From assembly GCF_900108245.1 (NCBI RefSeq), contig NZ_FNUY01000005.1:1-64000 (forward strand): a stretch of 64,000 nucleotides of DNA, in the 5' to 3' direction. Origin of the DNA: Allobosea lathyri (lineage in GTDB: Bacteria > Pseudomonadota > Alphaproteobacteria > Rhizobiales > Beijerinckiaceae). Under the pieces are notes generated by a model. The model made no database searches and was not told the DNA's origin. It saw only the letters and a program-made list of their open reading frames with translations. Numbering within the stretch: the first letter of the stretch is position 1; each line of letters begins with the position of its first letter. Both the position numbers and the translations under genes were made by a program. Below, piece by piece: positions 1-8,879 of this stretch.

Positions 1-886
1 CTGCGCGCATATTGGCGTAGGCCCTGGCGATCGGGAACTGGATGCCCTGGTTCTGGCCGATCGGCCGGCCGAAGACCTGGCGTTCCCTGGCATAGGCCGA
101 GGCCTTCTCGACGAACCATTTGGCATCGCCGACGCATTCCGACGCGATCAGGATGCGCTCGGCATTCATGCCCGAGAGGATGTAGCGAAAGCCCTTGCCC
201 TCCTCGCCGACGAGATTGGCGGCGGGCACGCGGACATTGTCGAAGAACACCTCGGTGGTGGCGTGGTTCATCATCGTGCGGATCGGCCGGATCGTCAGGC
301 CGGCTTTCAGCGCCTCGCGCATGTCGAGGATGAAGACCGACAGCCCCTCCGTGCGTTTGGCGACCTCCTCGCGCGGCGTGGTGCGGGCCAGCAGCAGCAT
401 CAGGTCGGACTGCGCGGCCCGGCTCGTCCAGATCTTCTGGCCGTTGACGATGTAATGATCGCCCTCGCGCCGGGCCGTCGTGCGCAGGCTTGTCGTGTCG
501 GTCCCGCTGGTCGGTTCGGTGACGCCGAAGGCCTGCAGCCGCAACTCGCCCGAAGCGATCTTGGGCAGATAGGCCTGCTTCTGCTCGGCCGAGCCGTGCC
601 GCAGCAGCGTGCCCATGATGTACATCTGCGCATGGCAGGCCGCGCCATTGCAGCCCTGGCGCTGGATTTCCTCCATGATCACGCTCGCGGCCGACAGCGG
701 CAGGCCGGCCCCGCCATACTCCTCCGGGATCAGCGCCGAGAGGAAGCCGCTTTGCGTGAGAGCATCGACGAACGCGCTCGGGTAAGCCATCTCGCGGTCG
801 AGCTTGCGCCAGTATTCGCCCGGAAAGCCCGCGCAGAGCCTGGCGACGGCGTCGCGGATGTCGGCGTGGTCTGAAGATTGATGCAT
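1..886 (-). CDS. acyl-CoA dehydrogenase, C-terminus beyond window edge
   Basis: Flavin-dependent alpha,beta-dehydrogenation of an acyl-CoA, the first oxidation step of beta-oxidation, cytoplasmic. The 295 visible residues start at ATG 886, preceded by a GAGG ribosome site 6 bases upstream. They show the N-terminal helical domain (IPEEYGGAGLP), the FAD-binding beta-domain signature (FGVTEPTSGTDTTSL) and the start of the C-terminal helical domain (ERQVFGRPIGQNQ). The catalytic Glu region lies outside the window. It is the most distal visible gene of a minus-strand run that starts at 13926 and sits 8 bases after the stop of the upstream dehydrogenase. The family is certain; the substrate is unknown, and the context suggests a short, branched or alicyclic acyl-CoA. 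Confidence 0.93.
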   Translation of the reverse strand, partial: MHQSSDHADIRDAVARLCAGFPGEYWRKLDREMAYPSAFVDALTQSGFLSALIPEEYGGAGLPLSAASVIMEEIQRQGCNGAACHAQMYIMGTLLRHGSAEQKQAYLPKIASGELRLQAFGVTEPTSGTDTTSLRTTARREGDHYIVNGQKIWTSRAAQSDLMLLLARTTPREEVAKRTEGLSVFILDMREALKAGLTIRPIRTMMNHATTEVFFDNVRVPAANLVGEEGKGFRYILSGMNAERILIASECVGDAKWFVEKASAYARERQVFGRPIGQNQGIQFPIARAYANMRA

Positions 887-893
887 CGTTGCC

Positions 894-1775
894 TCAGGAA
901 TGTCGGGGGGCGGCGGCAACCGCGCGCCAGTTTTCGAAGGTTTCGTCGCTCACCGTGCCCAGCACCGCGCGCAAAGCCCGCGTCATCGGCAGGGGGCCGG
1001 AGCCGTGGCCGATCGCTAGAGCGAGGTCGATATCCTTGCGCAGGATCGACTGGAGGGACTCGAAATCGGCGCGCGTCTTCGCCCAGGCCTCATAAGCTTC
1101 GGGAGCGTCGCCGGCCTTGGCCGTGAAGAAATTACGGCCCGTGCTGGCCTCGAAGACGGGCATCGCGTCAGGCAGGAACAGACCGTTGTCCAACCCGATC
1201 CGGTAGGCCTCGGCCGCGATCATCAGCGTGGTGATACCCACGAGGTTGTTGACGATCTTGGTCGCCTGGGCAGAGCCGAGCGGACCGCAGTAGAAGATCG
1301 TGTCTCCCATGGCTTCCATCAGAGGACGCAGCGCATCGCAATCCGCGCGCGCGCCGCCCATGATGATCGCAAGCGTCCCGTCGCGTGCCTTGACGACGCC
1401 GCCACTGATCGGTGCGTCGACGACGCGCACGCCAACAGGTTCGAGATCGCGCTGGAGATCCTGCATCGAACCGGGCGCGATCGTTCCCATCACGACGAGG
1501 ATCGGCTTGCTCTGGTCAACGCCTGAGCTGAGGCCGCCATTTCCGAGAGCGACCTCCCTCGCCTGCTCGGGCGTCGCCACCAGCACGATCACGACATCGC
1601 AATCGGCACAATCGGCTGCGCGGGTCACGCAACGGATGCCGAGTGCGGCAAAGGGGGCTCGTGCCGCCTCGCTGTGATCGCAGACGGTGAGCTCGAAGCC
1701 CGCCTTGCGGATGTTCATCGCCATCGGCGCGCCCATGGCGCCGACGCCGATCACCGCGACTGTTCTGATCGTCAT
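894..1775 (-). CDS. NAD(P)-dependent 3-hydroxyisobutyrate dehydrogenase-family oxidoreductase
   Basis: Beta-hydroxyacid dehydrogenase family (3-hydroxyisobutyrate, tartronate semialdehyde and 6-phosphogluconate type), oxidising a beta-hydroxy acid to a semialdehyde or keto acid. At 293 aa it has the normal family length. Visible are the Rossmann glycine motif GVGAMG (residues 10-15), the substrate-binding signature DAPISGG (about 120-126) and the catalytic lysine K173 in ATKIVNNLV. It lies 9 bases downstream of the SDR at 1785 and 8 bases before the acyl-CoA dehydrogenase, so it is almost certainly co-transcribed. A 3-hydroxyisobutyrate-type role would fit a branched-chain acid pathway, but the exact substrate cannot be read from sequence. 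Confidence 0.88.
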   Translation of the reverse strand: MTIRTVAVIGVGAMGAPMAMNIRKAGFELTVCDHSEAARAPFAALGIRCVTRAADCADCDVVIVLVATPEQAREVALGNGGLSSGVDQSKPILVVMGTIAPGSMQDLQRDLEPVGVRVVDAPISGGVVKARDGTLAIIMGGARADCDALRPLMEAMGDTIFYCGPLGSAQATKIVNNLVGITTLMIAAEAYRIGLDNGLFLPDAMPVFEASTGRNFFTAKAGDAPEAYEAWAKTRADFESLQSILRKDIDLALAIGHGSGPLPMTRALRAVLGTVSDETFENWRAVAAAPRHS

Positions 1776-1784
1776 GGCATGCCC

Positions 1785-2537
1785 TCAGGAGATCGTGACG
1801 CCGCTGTCGACGGAGAGGACCTGGCCCGTGACCACGCGTGACTCACTGGAGCCCAGATAAACCGCCATCTCGGCGATATCGGAGGGTCGACAGGGTCCGA
1901 GCAGGTGCTGGTCGGCGAGGCGCCGCAGTTCGGCGCGCTCCTTCATCAGGCCTTCGGCGCGCGGGGTCAGGACGAGGCCGGGCGCGATCGCGTTCACGCG
2001 GATCTTGTCCGGCGCGTATTCAACAGCCATCGATCGCGTCATCGACGCCACGCCGCCCTTGGCGGCCGTGTAGCAATCCCGCTCGGGCAGGGCCATCAGC
2101 GCCACCATCGACGAAAAATTGATCACCGAGCCGCCGCCGGACCGGACGATCTGGGGAATGCCGTGCTTGCAGCAGAGGAAAGTGCCGTAGAGATCGAGCT
2201 TGATCACCCGCCAGAACTCTTCGTCCGGCGCCTCCGTCACCCGCGCATCGGCGCTGCTGGAGCCGCCGGCGACATTGCAGAGCACGTCGAGACGCTCGAA
2301 GCGTTCGACAGTCGCGGCAACCGCCTGCTTCACGCTGGCAGGGTCGGTGATGTCGCAGATCAAGGCGAGGCCGCGCTCTCCCGCCGACGCTTCCCGCAGC
2401 GTGTCCGCCACGGCAGCCGCGTTGACGTCGATGGCGGCGATCCGCGCGCCCTCCTCGATGTAGCGTGCGCAGATCGCGCGCCCGATGCCGCCGGCAGCGC
2501 CGGTGATGAAGGCCACCTTTCCGTCCAGTCTCGCCAC
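1785..2537 (-). CDS. SDR family oxidoreductase
   Basis: Classical short-chain dehydrogenase/reductase of 250 aa, interconverting a hydroxyl and a keto group with NAD(P). The cofactor motif TGAAGGIG is at residues 12-19, NVAG at 88-91 (usually NNAG), the catalytic Ser at 142/143, and Tyr156 with Lys160 form the intact YxxxK. The C-terminus GQVLSVDSGVTIS is typical of FabG-like members. An acidic residue (Asp38) after beta-2 suggests NAD rather than NADP. It sits between the flavoenzyme (13 bases upstream) and the beta-hydroxyacid dehydrogenase. A 3-hydroxyacyl-CoA or ring-hydroxyl dehydrogenase role is plausible; the substrate is unknown. Confidence 0.88.
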   Translation of the reverse strand: MARLDGKVAFITGAAGGIGRAICARYIEEGARIAAIDVNAAAVADTLREASAGERGLALICDITDPASVKQAVAATVERFERLDVLCNVAGGSSSADARVTEAPDEEFWRVIKLDLYGTFLCCKHGIPQIVRSGGGSVINFSSMVALMALPERDCYTAAKGGVASMTRSMAVEYAPDKIRVNAIAPGLVLTPRAEGLMKERAELRRLADQHLLGPCRPSDIAEMAVYLGSSESRVVTGQVLSVDSGVTIS

Positions 2538-2550
2538 TATATCCTCCTGC

Positions 2551-4584
2551 TCAGATCATCCAGCCGGCGCGTTCGCCGTCGAGGATCGCCACATCGACCT
2601 GGCGCGGCGCGAGCGCATCCCCGACCAGGAAAATCTCGAGCCCGCTGCCTTCGAGGTCCCTCGCCAGGGTGTCGTCGGCGCGACCGCCCATGGCCAGGAC
2701 GATCGGGCCGTCATGGGCGATCCGCCTGGCGCTCCCGTTGAAGCGGTCCTCGCAAACAAGGCCATCCGGCTCGATCGCGGTGACGAAGGTCGCGGGGATA
2801 ACGGCGATGCCGAGCGCCGCGAGACGTCGATAGAGTGCCGGGGCATGATGAACGGGCAGGTCGGCTCCGGCGTGCATGTGGGGCGTGACGATCGTCACGC
2901 GGTGTCCGAGTTCGGCCAGTTTCTCGGCCGCGGCCGTGCCGGCCAGATGCGGATCGTCCTCGATAACGATGACGGGGCCGGAGAAGGCGTCGGGCGTCCG
3001 AAATGCCTCCCATGCGGTAAAGACGCGGGCGGAACGGGCTCCCTCGATCCCGGCGGCCTGCGGCCTGAGCGAGGTGTAGCCGTCACGTCGAGGGACAGAA
3101 CCGGTTGCAATGACGGCGGCATCGAACCCACCGCCGGCGAGCGTCGCGCCGTCGACCCGCGTTTCAAGCCGAATGGAGATGTCGAGCCGGCCGAGCATTT
3201 CGGCCTGCCAGCGGTGGATCTCCGAGAAACCGCGGCGCGAGGCAACCTGTGCCGTCATCAGGTTCTGGCCTCCCAGCGCATCGCCTTGCTCGAACAGGGT
3301 CACGCGATGCCCTCGCTCGGCTGCGACGCGCGCGGCCGCCATGCCGGCCGGGCCACCGCCGACCACCGCGACATGCCTCATGCGCGCGGCCGGGCGGGCG
3401 GTTCCGATCCCGAGCTGTGCCTCGCGACCGACGGCGGGATTGTGGATGCAGCCGACGCCACGGCCGCGATCGAGGCCGACGATGCAGGATTGGTTCGAAT
3501 ATGTGCAGACCCTGATGCCGGCACGATCGCCGCGCGCGGCCTTCAGCGGCAATTCCGGATCGGAGATGAGCGCCCGCGCCATCCCGACGAAATCGGCCTG
3601 GCCAGCCGCAAGCACGGCCTCGGCATCCTCAGGCGTCGCGATGCGGGAGCTTACGCAGATCGGCAGGCCGGCGACGGCCGCCCGGATCGCGCCCGCCTGC
3701 GGCGCGAACTGCGCTTCGCGCGCGCTGATGTCGGCGATCCAGCCGGGATAGTGCAGCGAGGTCAGCCCGCTGACATTGAGATAGTCGATACCTTCCGCGC
3801 GAAGCCGGGACGCGATCTCCACCGCATCAATGATTTCGATGCCGCCCGGCACAGCGTCGGAGCCGTTGATCCGTGCACCGATCAGGAACTGCGAGCCCAC
3901 GACCTTGCGGATAGCGCGCAGGGCATCGACCAGGAAGCGCATTCGGTTCTCGAGCGAGCCACCATAGGCGTCCGAGCGCTTGTTGGTCGCGGGCGAGAGG
4001 AATTCGTGCAGCAGATAGCCCTGAGCCGCGAAGAGCTCGACACCGTCGGCCCCGGCCTGCTGCATGTTCAGCGCGGCGTCGATCATGGTGGCGATGTATT
4101 CGTCGATATCGCCCTGATTCATCTCCTTCGGGATCTCGCCGGTTCGCGGGCAGGGTAGCGGCGATGGTGCAAACAGCGGCAGCCCGAACTGGGTGGTCCC
4201 GGGCGAACGGAGCTGGCGCCCGCTCGCATTGAGCTGGGACACGAAGCACGCCCCTTCGGCCTTGATGGCCTCGATCATGCGGCGGTAATGCGGCTGCAGG
4301 CTGCGATCGTTGGCCAAGTCCAACCCGCCCAGCGGCGTGGTCTCCAGCGCCCCTCCCCAGCTGCCCAGCCGCCGCCATGAATCCGGCATCAGGAAATTCG
4401 ACATCACGATGAGGCCGGCGCCGCCCTTCGCCCGCTCGACGTGATAGGCGATGGTGCGCTCGATGGCGTTTCCATAGCCGGCTCCGAACACCACGGCATG
4501 CGGCATCATCGCGATGCGGTTGCGCAGCGTGACATGGCCAAGCCTGAGCGGACTCAGCAGCCTCGTGTAGCGGCCCGCCATCAT
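2551..4584 (-). CDS. FadH/BaiCD-like NADH:flavin oxidoreductase (FMN TIM barrel plus FAD domain)
   Basis: Two-part flavoenzyme of 677 aa in the 2,4-dienoyl-CoA reductase / trimethylamine dehydrogenase / BaiCD family. Residues 1-350 form an Old Yellow Enzyme barrel ([10 protein letters not shown] near 20, [18 protein letters not shown] near 193-210). Residues 400-677 form an FAD/NAD(P) domain ([12 protein letters not shown] near 407). Between them is the Fe-S binding segment: C360, S363, C367, C379, with the spacing 0-3-7-19 of E. coli FadH but serine in the second position. The family usually reduces an enoyl or dienoyl thioester or enone at NAD(P)H expense. Three bases separate it from the crotonase stop, so translation is probably coupled. 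The substrate is unknown. Confidence 0.87.
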   Translation of the reverse strand: MMAGRYTRLLSPLRLGHVTLRNRIAMMPHAVVFGAGYGNAIERTIAYHVERAKGGAGLIVMSNFLMPDSWRRLGSWGGALETTPLGGLDLANDRSLQPHYRRMIEAIKAEGACFVSQLNASGRQLRSPGTTQFGLPLFAPSPLPCPRTGEIPKEMNQGDIDEYIATMIDAALNMQQAGADGVELFAAQGYLLHEFLSPATNKRSDAYGGSLENRMRFLVDALRAIRKVVGSQFLIGARINGSDAVPGGIEIIDAVEIASRLRAEGIDYLNVSGLTSLHYPGWIADISAREAQFAPQAGAIRAAVAGLPICVSSRIATPEDAEAVLAAGQADFVGMARALISDPELPLKAARGDRAGIRVCTYSNQSCIVGLDRGRGVGCIHNPAVGREAQLGIGTARPAARMRHVAVVGGGPAGMAAARVAAERGHRVTLFEQGDALGGQNLMTAQVASRRGFSEIHRWQAEMLGRLDISIRLETRVDGATLAGGGFDAAVIATGSVPRRDGYTSLRPQAAGIEGARSARVFTAWEAFRTPDAFSGPVIVIEDDPHLAGTAAAEKLAELGHRVTIVTPHMHAGADLPVHHAPALYRRLAALGIAVIPATFVTAIEPDGLVCEDRFNGSARRIAHDGPIVLAMGGRADDTLARDLEGSGLEIFLVGDALAPRQVDVAILDGERAGWMI

Positions 4585-4587
4585 GGC

Positions 4588-5400
4588 TCAGTACGGTGCT
4601 TTGCGCGGAAAGGCGGGAGGCCGCTTTTCGCGGAAAGAGGCAAGGCCTTCGGCGGGGTCCGGGCCGGAGAAGCCGAGCATTTCGAGCGCAAGCGAAGCGT
4701 CGAAGGTTGGGCCGGCCATGCGCAGCCAGTTGTTCAGGGCATATTTCGTCCATTGGATCGCGGCGGGCGCGCCCTCGGCCAGGCGCGTGGCGACTGCGAG
4801 CGCCTTCTCCTGAAGCTCGGATTCATCGACAGCCAAGGCCACGAGGCCGAGCTCCTCGGCCTTCTCTCCTGTGACAGGCTCGTTCAGGAGCAGATGGTAC
4901 TTGGCCTTGGCCATGCCACAGAGCAGCGGCCAGATGATCGCGGCATGGTCGCCGGCCGCGACGCCGAGCCTGACATGGCCGTCGACCAGCTTGGCCGTCT
5001 TCGCCGCGATCGGAATGTCCGAGACGAGGGCCGCCGCAAGACCTGCGCCCACGGCCGAACCCTGGATGGCCGAGACGATGGGCTTCGAGCAGTTGATGAT
5101 GTTGTAGACGAGGTCGCGCGCCTCCCGCCACATATTGGCGCGTTCCTCGAAGCTCTGGGTCAGCTTGTCGACGACTTCGAAATCGCCGCCCGCCGAGAAG
5201 GCCTTGCCGTTGGCGCAGAGCAGGACGGCAAGCGTCTCCCTGTCGCGGTCGACCACGCGCCAGATGTCGGCGAGTTCGCGATGGCCGTCCGCATCGAGCG
5301 CATTGAGGCGCTCGGGCCGGTTGAGCGTCAGGCGCAAAACGCCCTGTGCCGGTCGATCGCACAGGATCGACGGAAAGGCGGAATAGGCTTCAAGGGTCAT
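4588..5400 (-). CDS. crotonase-superfamily protein with atypical active site
   Basis: Enoyl-CoA hydratase/isomerase fold, 270 aa. The oxyanion-hole segments are recognisable (AFSAGGD near residues 67-73, GSAVGAG at 114-120) and so is the C-terminal FREKRPPAF tail. Aligned by eye to rat mitochondrial hydratase, both catalytic glutamates are missing: the GGGCE glutamate is Ala122 and the QPE glutamate is His142, followed by an unusual AGDHA (149-153). It may therefore be an isomerase, a thioesterase-like or lyase crotonase rather than a hydratase. It lies in the same minus-strand run, 27 bases after the SDR at 5428. The family call is firm; the reaction is open. Confidence 0.85.
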   Translation of the reverse strand: MTLEAYSAFPSILCDRPAQGVLRLTLNRPERLNALDADGHRELADIWRVVDRDRETLAVLLCANGKAFSAGGDFEVVDKLTQSFEERANMWREARDLVYNIINCSKPIVSAIQGSAVGAGLAAALVSDIPIAAKTAKLVDGHVRLGVAAGDHAAIIWPLLCGMAKAKYHLLLNEPVTGEKAEELGLVALAVDESELQEKALAVATRLAEGAPAAIQWTKYALNNWLRMAGPTFDASLALEMLGFSGPDPAEGLASFREKRPPAFPRKAPY

Positions 5401-5427
5401 GTCGTCTCCGATTTATGTCGGGTGCGG

Positions 5428-6207
5428 TCAGATCGAGCGCCGCGATGTCAGGCCGCCATCGATGGTGACGATGGTGCCCGAGGTGTAGGCCGAGCGCGGC
5501 GAGGCCAGGAAGGCGAAGAGGTCCGCAACCTCCCGCACGCTTGCCGCCCGGCCGAGCGGGTAAGCGGCCAGAAGCTCGGTGTAGCGGCTCTCGTCACCCC
5601 ACTGTTCCCTCGCGCGTTTCTTCATGATCTTGGCGATGCGGTCCGTCGCGACGGGGCCAGGATTGATCCCGACCACCCTGATGCCGTCATCGAGGCTGCG
5701 GCCACCGAGAGCGCGGCTGAAAGCCATCAAGGCGGCGTTCCCCGTCGAGCCGGCGATGTAGCGGAAATCGAAATTCTCGCCGCCATTGCCGATGTTGTTC
5801 AGGATGACGCCGCCACCTGCGGCTTTCATCTGCGCATAGAAGGTCCGGCAGAGATCGATATAGCCGAAGACCTTGACCTCCCAGCCCTTGCGCCAGTCGT
5901 CGGCATCGACCTGCCACAGGTCGCCGCCGGGAATCGCGCCCGCATTGTTGACGAGAACGTCGATCCGGCCTGCCGCCGCGCTGATCGCAGCCGCAGCTCC
6001 CTCCGCGGCAATGTCCTGCTCCTGAACCACCACGGCGATGCCGCGCTCCTCGCGCAGACGCCTCGCCAGCGCCTCCAGCCTCGCGCCCGAGCGGGCGACG
6101 AGATGCAGGTCGCAGCCCTCTTCGGCGAAGGTCTCCGCCAGACCTTCGCCGATACCCTGGGACGCTCCCGTGATCAGGATCTTCTTGCCGCGCAATTGCA
6201 GGTCCAT
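5428..6207 (-). CDS. SDR family protein lacking the YxxxK catalytic motif
   Basis: Short-chain dehydrogenase fold, 259 aa, with an intact cofactor motif TGASQGIG (residues 13-20), NNAG (87-90) and a C-terminal IDGG segment. The expected Tyr-xxx-Lys is absent: Tyr150 is followed by Ile-Ala-Gly-Ser154, and the position before the downstream AAL is Asn157. The serine region reads NNIGNGG. It may belong to a divergent SDR subfamily with altered chemistry or a binding-only role. The gene is 12 bases downstream of the acyl-CoA synthetase and in the same run, so it is likely to serve the same acyl-CoA pathway. The fold is certain; activity is uncertain. Confidence 0.85.
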   Translation of the reverse strand: MDLQLRGKKILITGASQGIGEGLAETFAEEGCDLHLVARSGARLEALARRLREERGIAVVVQEQDIAAEGAAAAISAAAGRIDVLVNNAGAIPGGDLWQVDADDWRKGWEVKVFGYIDLCRTFYAQMKAAGGGVILNNIGNGGENFDFRYIAGSTGNAALMAFSRALGGRSLDDGIRVVGINPGPVATDRIAKIMKKRAREQWGDESRYTELLAAYPLGRAASVREVADLFAFLASPRSAYTSGTIVTIDGGLTSRRSI

Positions 6208-6219
6208 ATGTCCCGGTTC

Positions 6220-8154
6220 CTATGCTTGCTGGACGATCCGCTCGATCTCGGCGATCGCCTCCGGATTGACGAGCGAGGACAGATCACCGGCCGGCGTGCG
6301 GGAATAGACGCTGCGAATGACGCGCCGCATGATCTTGGAGCTTCGCGTCTTCGGCAGCTGAGGCACGACGAAGACGGCACGCGGTGCGAAGGGACGACCG
6401 AGCCGCTCCTGGATGCGGGCGGTCGCGATCCCGGCGATGTCGCCGGGCGCATCGCGACAGGTCAGGAAGACCACGATCGCCTGCCCCTTGACCGGGTCGT
6501 CGGCACCGATGACGGCCGCTTCCACGACCCCCTCGATCTCGACCAGGATTTCCTCGACTTCGGCCGGGCCGACGCGCTTTCCGGCGATCTTGATGGTGTC
6601 GTCAGAGCGGCCGAGCATGAAGTAGTTGCCATCCTCGGTTCGCATGGCGAGGTCGCCGTGGATCCACAGGCCGGGGATCGTGCGCCAATAGCTGTCCAGG
6701 TAGCGCTCGTCGTCCTGCCAGAAGCTGGCGGTCATGCCGACGAAGGGCGCGCGGATGGCGAGTTCGCCGATTGCGCCGGTCAGCGACCTGCCTTCCGGAT
6801 CGACCACGTCGGCAGCGACGCCGGGAGAGCGCGAATTGAAGCCCGCCGGGACGATCGGCTTGACGACGACGCTGGAGAGCAGGCCGCCCGAGACCTCCGT
6901 TCCACCGGTATAGTTGATCAGCGGACAGACACCTCGGCCAAAATGGCGCTCGAACCAGATGAAATGCTCGGGCGCGATGCTCTCGCCGGCCGTGATCAGC
7001 AACCTGAGCGAGGAGAGATCGGCGCTCGTGCTCTTGACCTCGTTGGACGCGAAGCCGCGGACCAGCGTCGGCGCGGAGCCGAAATGGGTGACGCGATAGC
7101 GCTCGATCAGCCCCGCCATGCGCGACCAGTCGGGATAGTCCGGCGCGCCATCGTAGCAGACCAGCGTCGCGCCGCGCATCAGGGCGGAGGCGAGGATCAG
7201 GGAGCCGGCGATCCAGCCCATATCGGCGGGCCAGCAGAAGACATCGCCGGGGGCGACGTCGAAATGGATGGCTGAATCATGTGCGATCTTGATCGGAAAG
7301 CCGCCATGGACGTGGACGGCACCCTTGGGCTTGCCTGTCGTGCCCGAGGTGAAGATCACCATGAAGGGGTCATTCGGCGCCATGCGCGCCGAAGGCGGTG
7401 CACTGGCGGCCGGAGCCAGGACCTGCGCCCATTCATGCGTCCCGCCCGCGATGTCGGGCGTGGACTTGTCTTCCGGCGACCGTTTGAGGATGAGCAGTTC
7501 GAGCCCCGGCAGCGCGGCGCGCACCGTCGCGATCGTCTCCCGGGTGGAGACGAAGCGACCGCGGCGCTGGAAGCCGGAGGTGGCGATCAGGGCGCGCGCA
7601 CCGCAGGGTCCGAGCCGTGCTACGATCGCATCGGTTCCGAAGCCGCTGAAAAGCGGCACCACGATCGCGCCGATATGGGCTATGGCGAGCAGCGAGACCG
7701 ATGCCTCGATGCCGTTCTCCATCAGCAGGCCGATCCTGTCTCCCCGCTTCAGGCCGAGCCGGAGCAAACCCGCGGCAAGACTGCGGACTTCATCAGCCAA
7801 CTCGCGATAGGTGACGCTGCGCGCGGAACCGTCTTCCCGTTCGGCGACGATCGCCGTCCGGCCGGCCGCCTCGCGATTGTCCAGGATCGTATCGACCCAG
7901 TTCAACTCGCCGCCCACGAACCAGCGCGGAAGCGGCGCCCCGCGCGACAGATCGCAATAGCGCTCGTAATCGCGGCTCCATTGGATGCCGCAGAAGCTGA
8001 CGATCTCGCGCCAGTAGGTCTCGGGATCATCGAGCGACAAGTCGCACAGCGCCTCATAGTCACGGACGCCCAGCCGCCTGGCGAGAGCCGTGACCTGGGC
8101 GCTTTCGATATCGTCCGGCGTCGGCTGCCAGATGTGGTTCTCGTCAAGGGCCAT
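6220..8154 (-). CDS. AMP-forming acyl-CoA synthetase
   Basis: Activates a carboxylic acid to its CoA thioester via an acyl-adenylate. The 644-aa protein has an acetyl-CoA-synthetase-like N-terminal extension (about residues 40-95), the P-loop TSGTTGKPKG (269-278), YTGGTE (415-420), HGDLA (499-503), the hinge region LGRSDD (514-519) and the catalytic lysine of the C-terminal lid (K607 in SSKIMR). Length and N-terminal domain resemble acetyl-, propionyl- or acetoacetyl-CoA synthetases, but several acid ligases in catabolic clusters have this shape. It lies 2 bases downstream of livF, so import and activation are translationally linked. The substrate is probably the compound imported by the adjacent ABC system. 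Confidence 0.9.
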   Translation of the reverse strand: MALDENHIWQPTPDDIESAQVTALARRLGVRDYEALCDLSLDDPETYWREIVSFCGIQWSRDYERYCDLSRGAPLPRWFVGGELNWVDTILDNREAAGRTAIVAEREDGSARSVTYRELADEVRSLAAGLLRLGLKRGDRIGLLMENGIEASVSLLAIAHIGAIVVPLFSGFGTDAIVARLGPCGARALIATSGFQRRGRFVSTRETIATVRAALPGLELLILKRSPEDKSTPDIAGGTHEWAQVLAPAASAPPSARMAPNDPFMVIFTSGTTGKPKGAVHVHGGFPIKIAHDSAIHFDVAPGDVFCWPADMGWIAGSLILASALMRGATLVCYDGAPDYPDWSRMAGLIERYRVTHFGSAPTLVRGFASNEVKSTSADLSSLRLLITAGESIAPEHFIWFERHFGRGVCPLINYTGGTEVSGGLLSSVVVKPIVPAGFNSRSPGVAADVVDPEGRSLTGAIGELAIRAPFVGMTASFWQDDERYLDSYWRTIPGLWIHGDLAMRTEDGNYFMLGRSDDTIKIAGKRVGPAEVEEILVEIEGVVEAAVIGADDPVKGQAIVVFLTCRDAPGDIAGIATARIQERLGRPFAPRAVFVVPQLPKTRSSKIMRRVIRSVYSRTPAGDLSSLVNPEAIAEIERIVQQA

Positions 8155-8156
8155 CG

Positions 8157-8879
8157 TCAGATTCCCAGATAGGCGCGCTGGACTTCGGGGCTTTGCGCCA
8201 GCGTGCCGGCTGCGTCCTCGGCGATGATCGCGCCGCCTTCGAGGATGTAGGCGTAAGCCGCGACCGAAAGCGCGGTCTCGGCGTTCTGTTCCACAAGGAG
8301 GATGTTCACGCCGGTATCTGCGATGCGGACGATCAGCTCGGCGATACGGTCGACGATTGCCGGCGCCAGGCCGATCGTCGGCTCATCCAGGAGAAGCATG
8401 CGGGGTGCGCTCATCAAGGCCCGCGCGACGGCGATCATCTGCTGCTGCCCGCCACTGAAGGTTCCCGCCTGGGTCGAGAGGCGTTCGCGCAGCTCGGGGA
8501 AGAGATCGAGCACCTTTTCGAGGTCGCGTTTGACGGCCGCCTTGTCAGTTCGTGCGTAGGCGCCGAGTTCCAGATTCTCGAGCATCGTCATTTCGCCGAA
8601 CAGCCGCCGTCCCTCCGGCACGACGGAGAGGCCTTTCGTGACGAGCCGATCCGGCGACAGTCCGGTCACATCCTCCCCGAACAGCTGGACGCTGCCAGCG
8701 GTGGGCCGCACGAGGCCGCAGATCGTCTTGATCAGCGTCGACTTGCCCGCGCCGTTCGCTCCGATGAGGGTAACGATCTGGCCGCTGCGGACGCTCAGGC
8801 TGACATTTCGCAGCGCCGGCACGACCCCATAGCTGGCCGACAGGCCGGACACGATCAGAGGCGTTGCTTCAGTGGCCAT
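8157..8879 (-). CDS. livF: branched-chain-type ABC transporter ATPase (LivF family)
   Basis: Cytoplasmic ATPase subunit of a hydrophobic amino acid / carboxylate uptake (HAAT) importer, 240 aa from ATG 8879. Walker A GANGAGKST is at residues 40-48, the signature FSGGQQQ at 141-147 and Walker B MLLLDEP at 161-167. I prefer ATG 8879 (MATEATPL) to the in-frame ATG at 8921 because it gives an 11-base overlap with livG instead of 53 bases and the usual LivF N-terminus. HAAT systems import branched-chain amino acids but also aromatic and alicyclic acids or amides. The acyl-CoA context argues for an organic acid. Confidence 0.92.
   Translation of the reverse strand: MATEATPLIVSGLSASYGVVPALRNVSLSVRSGQIVTLIGANGAGKSTLIKTICGLVRPTAGSVQLFGEDVTGLSPDRLVTKGLSVVPEGRRLFGEMTMLENLELGAYARTDKAAVKRDLEKVLDLFPELRERLSTQAGTFSGGQQQMIAVARALMSAPRMLLLDEPTIGLAPAIVDRIAELIVRIADTGVNILLVEQNAETALSVAAYAYILEGGAIIAEDAAGTLAQSPEVQRAYLGI

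Noticed and set aside
4441..7275. A very long open frame (over 900 codons) on the plus strand opposite the flavoenzyme, crotonase and SDR genes
   Set aside because: It is antisense to several genes with clear motifs, is rich in Arg/Asp/Gly as expected for GC-rich antisense frames, and has no recognisable domain.
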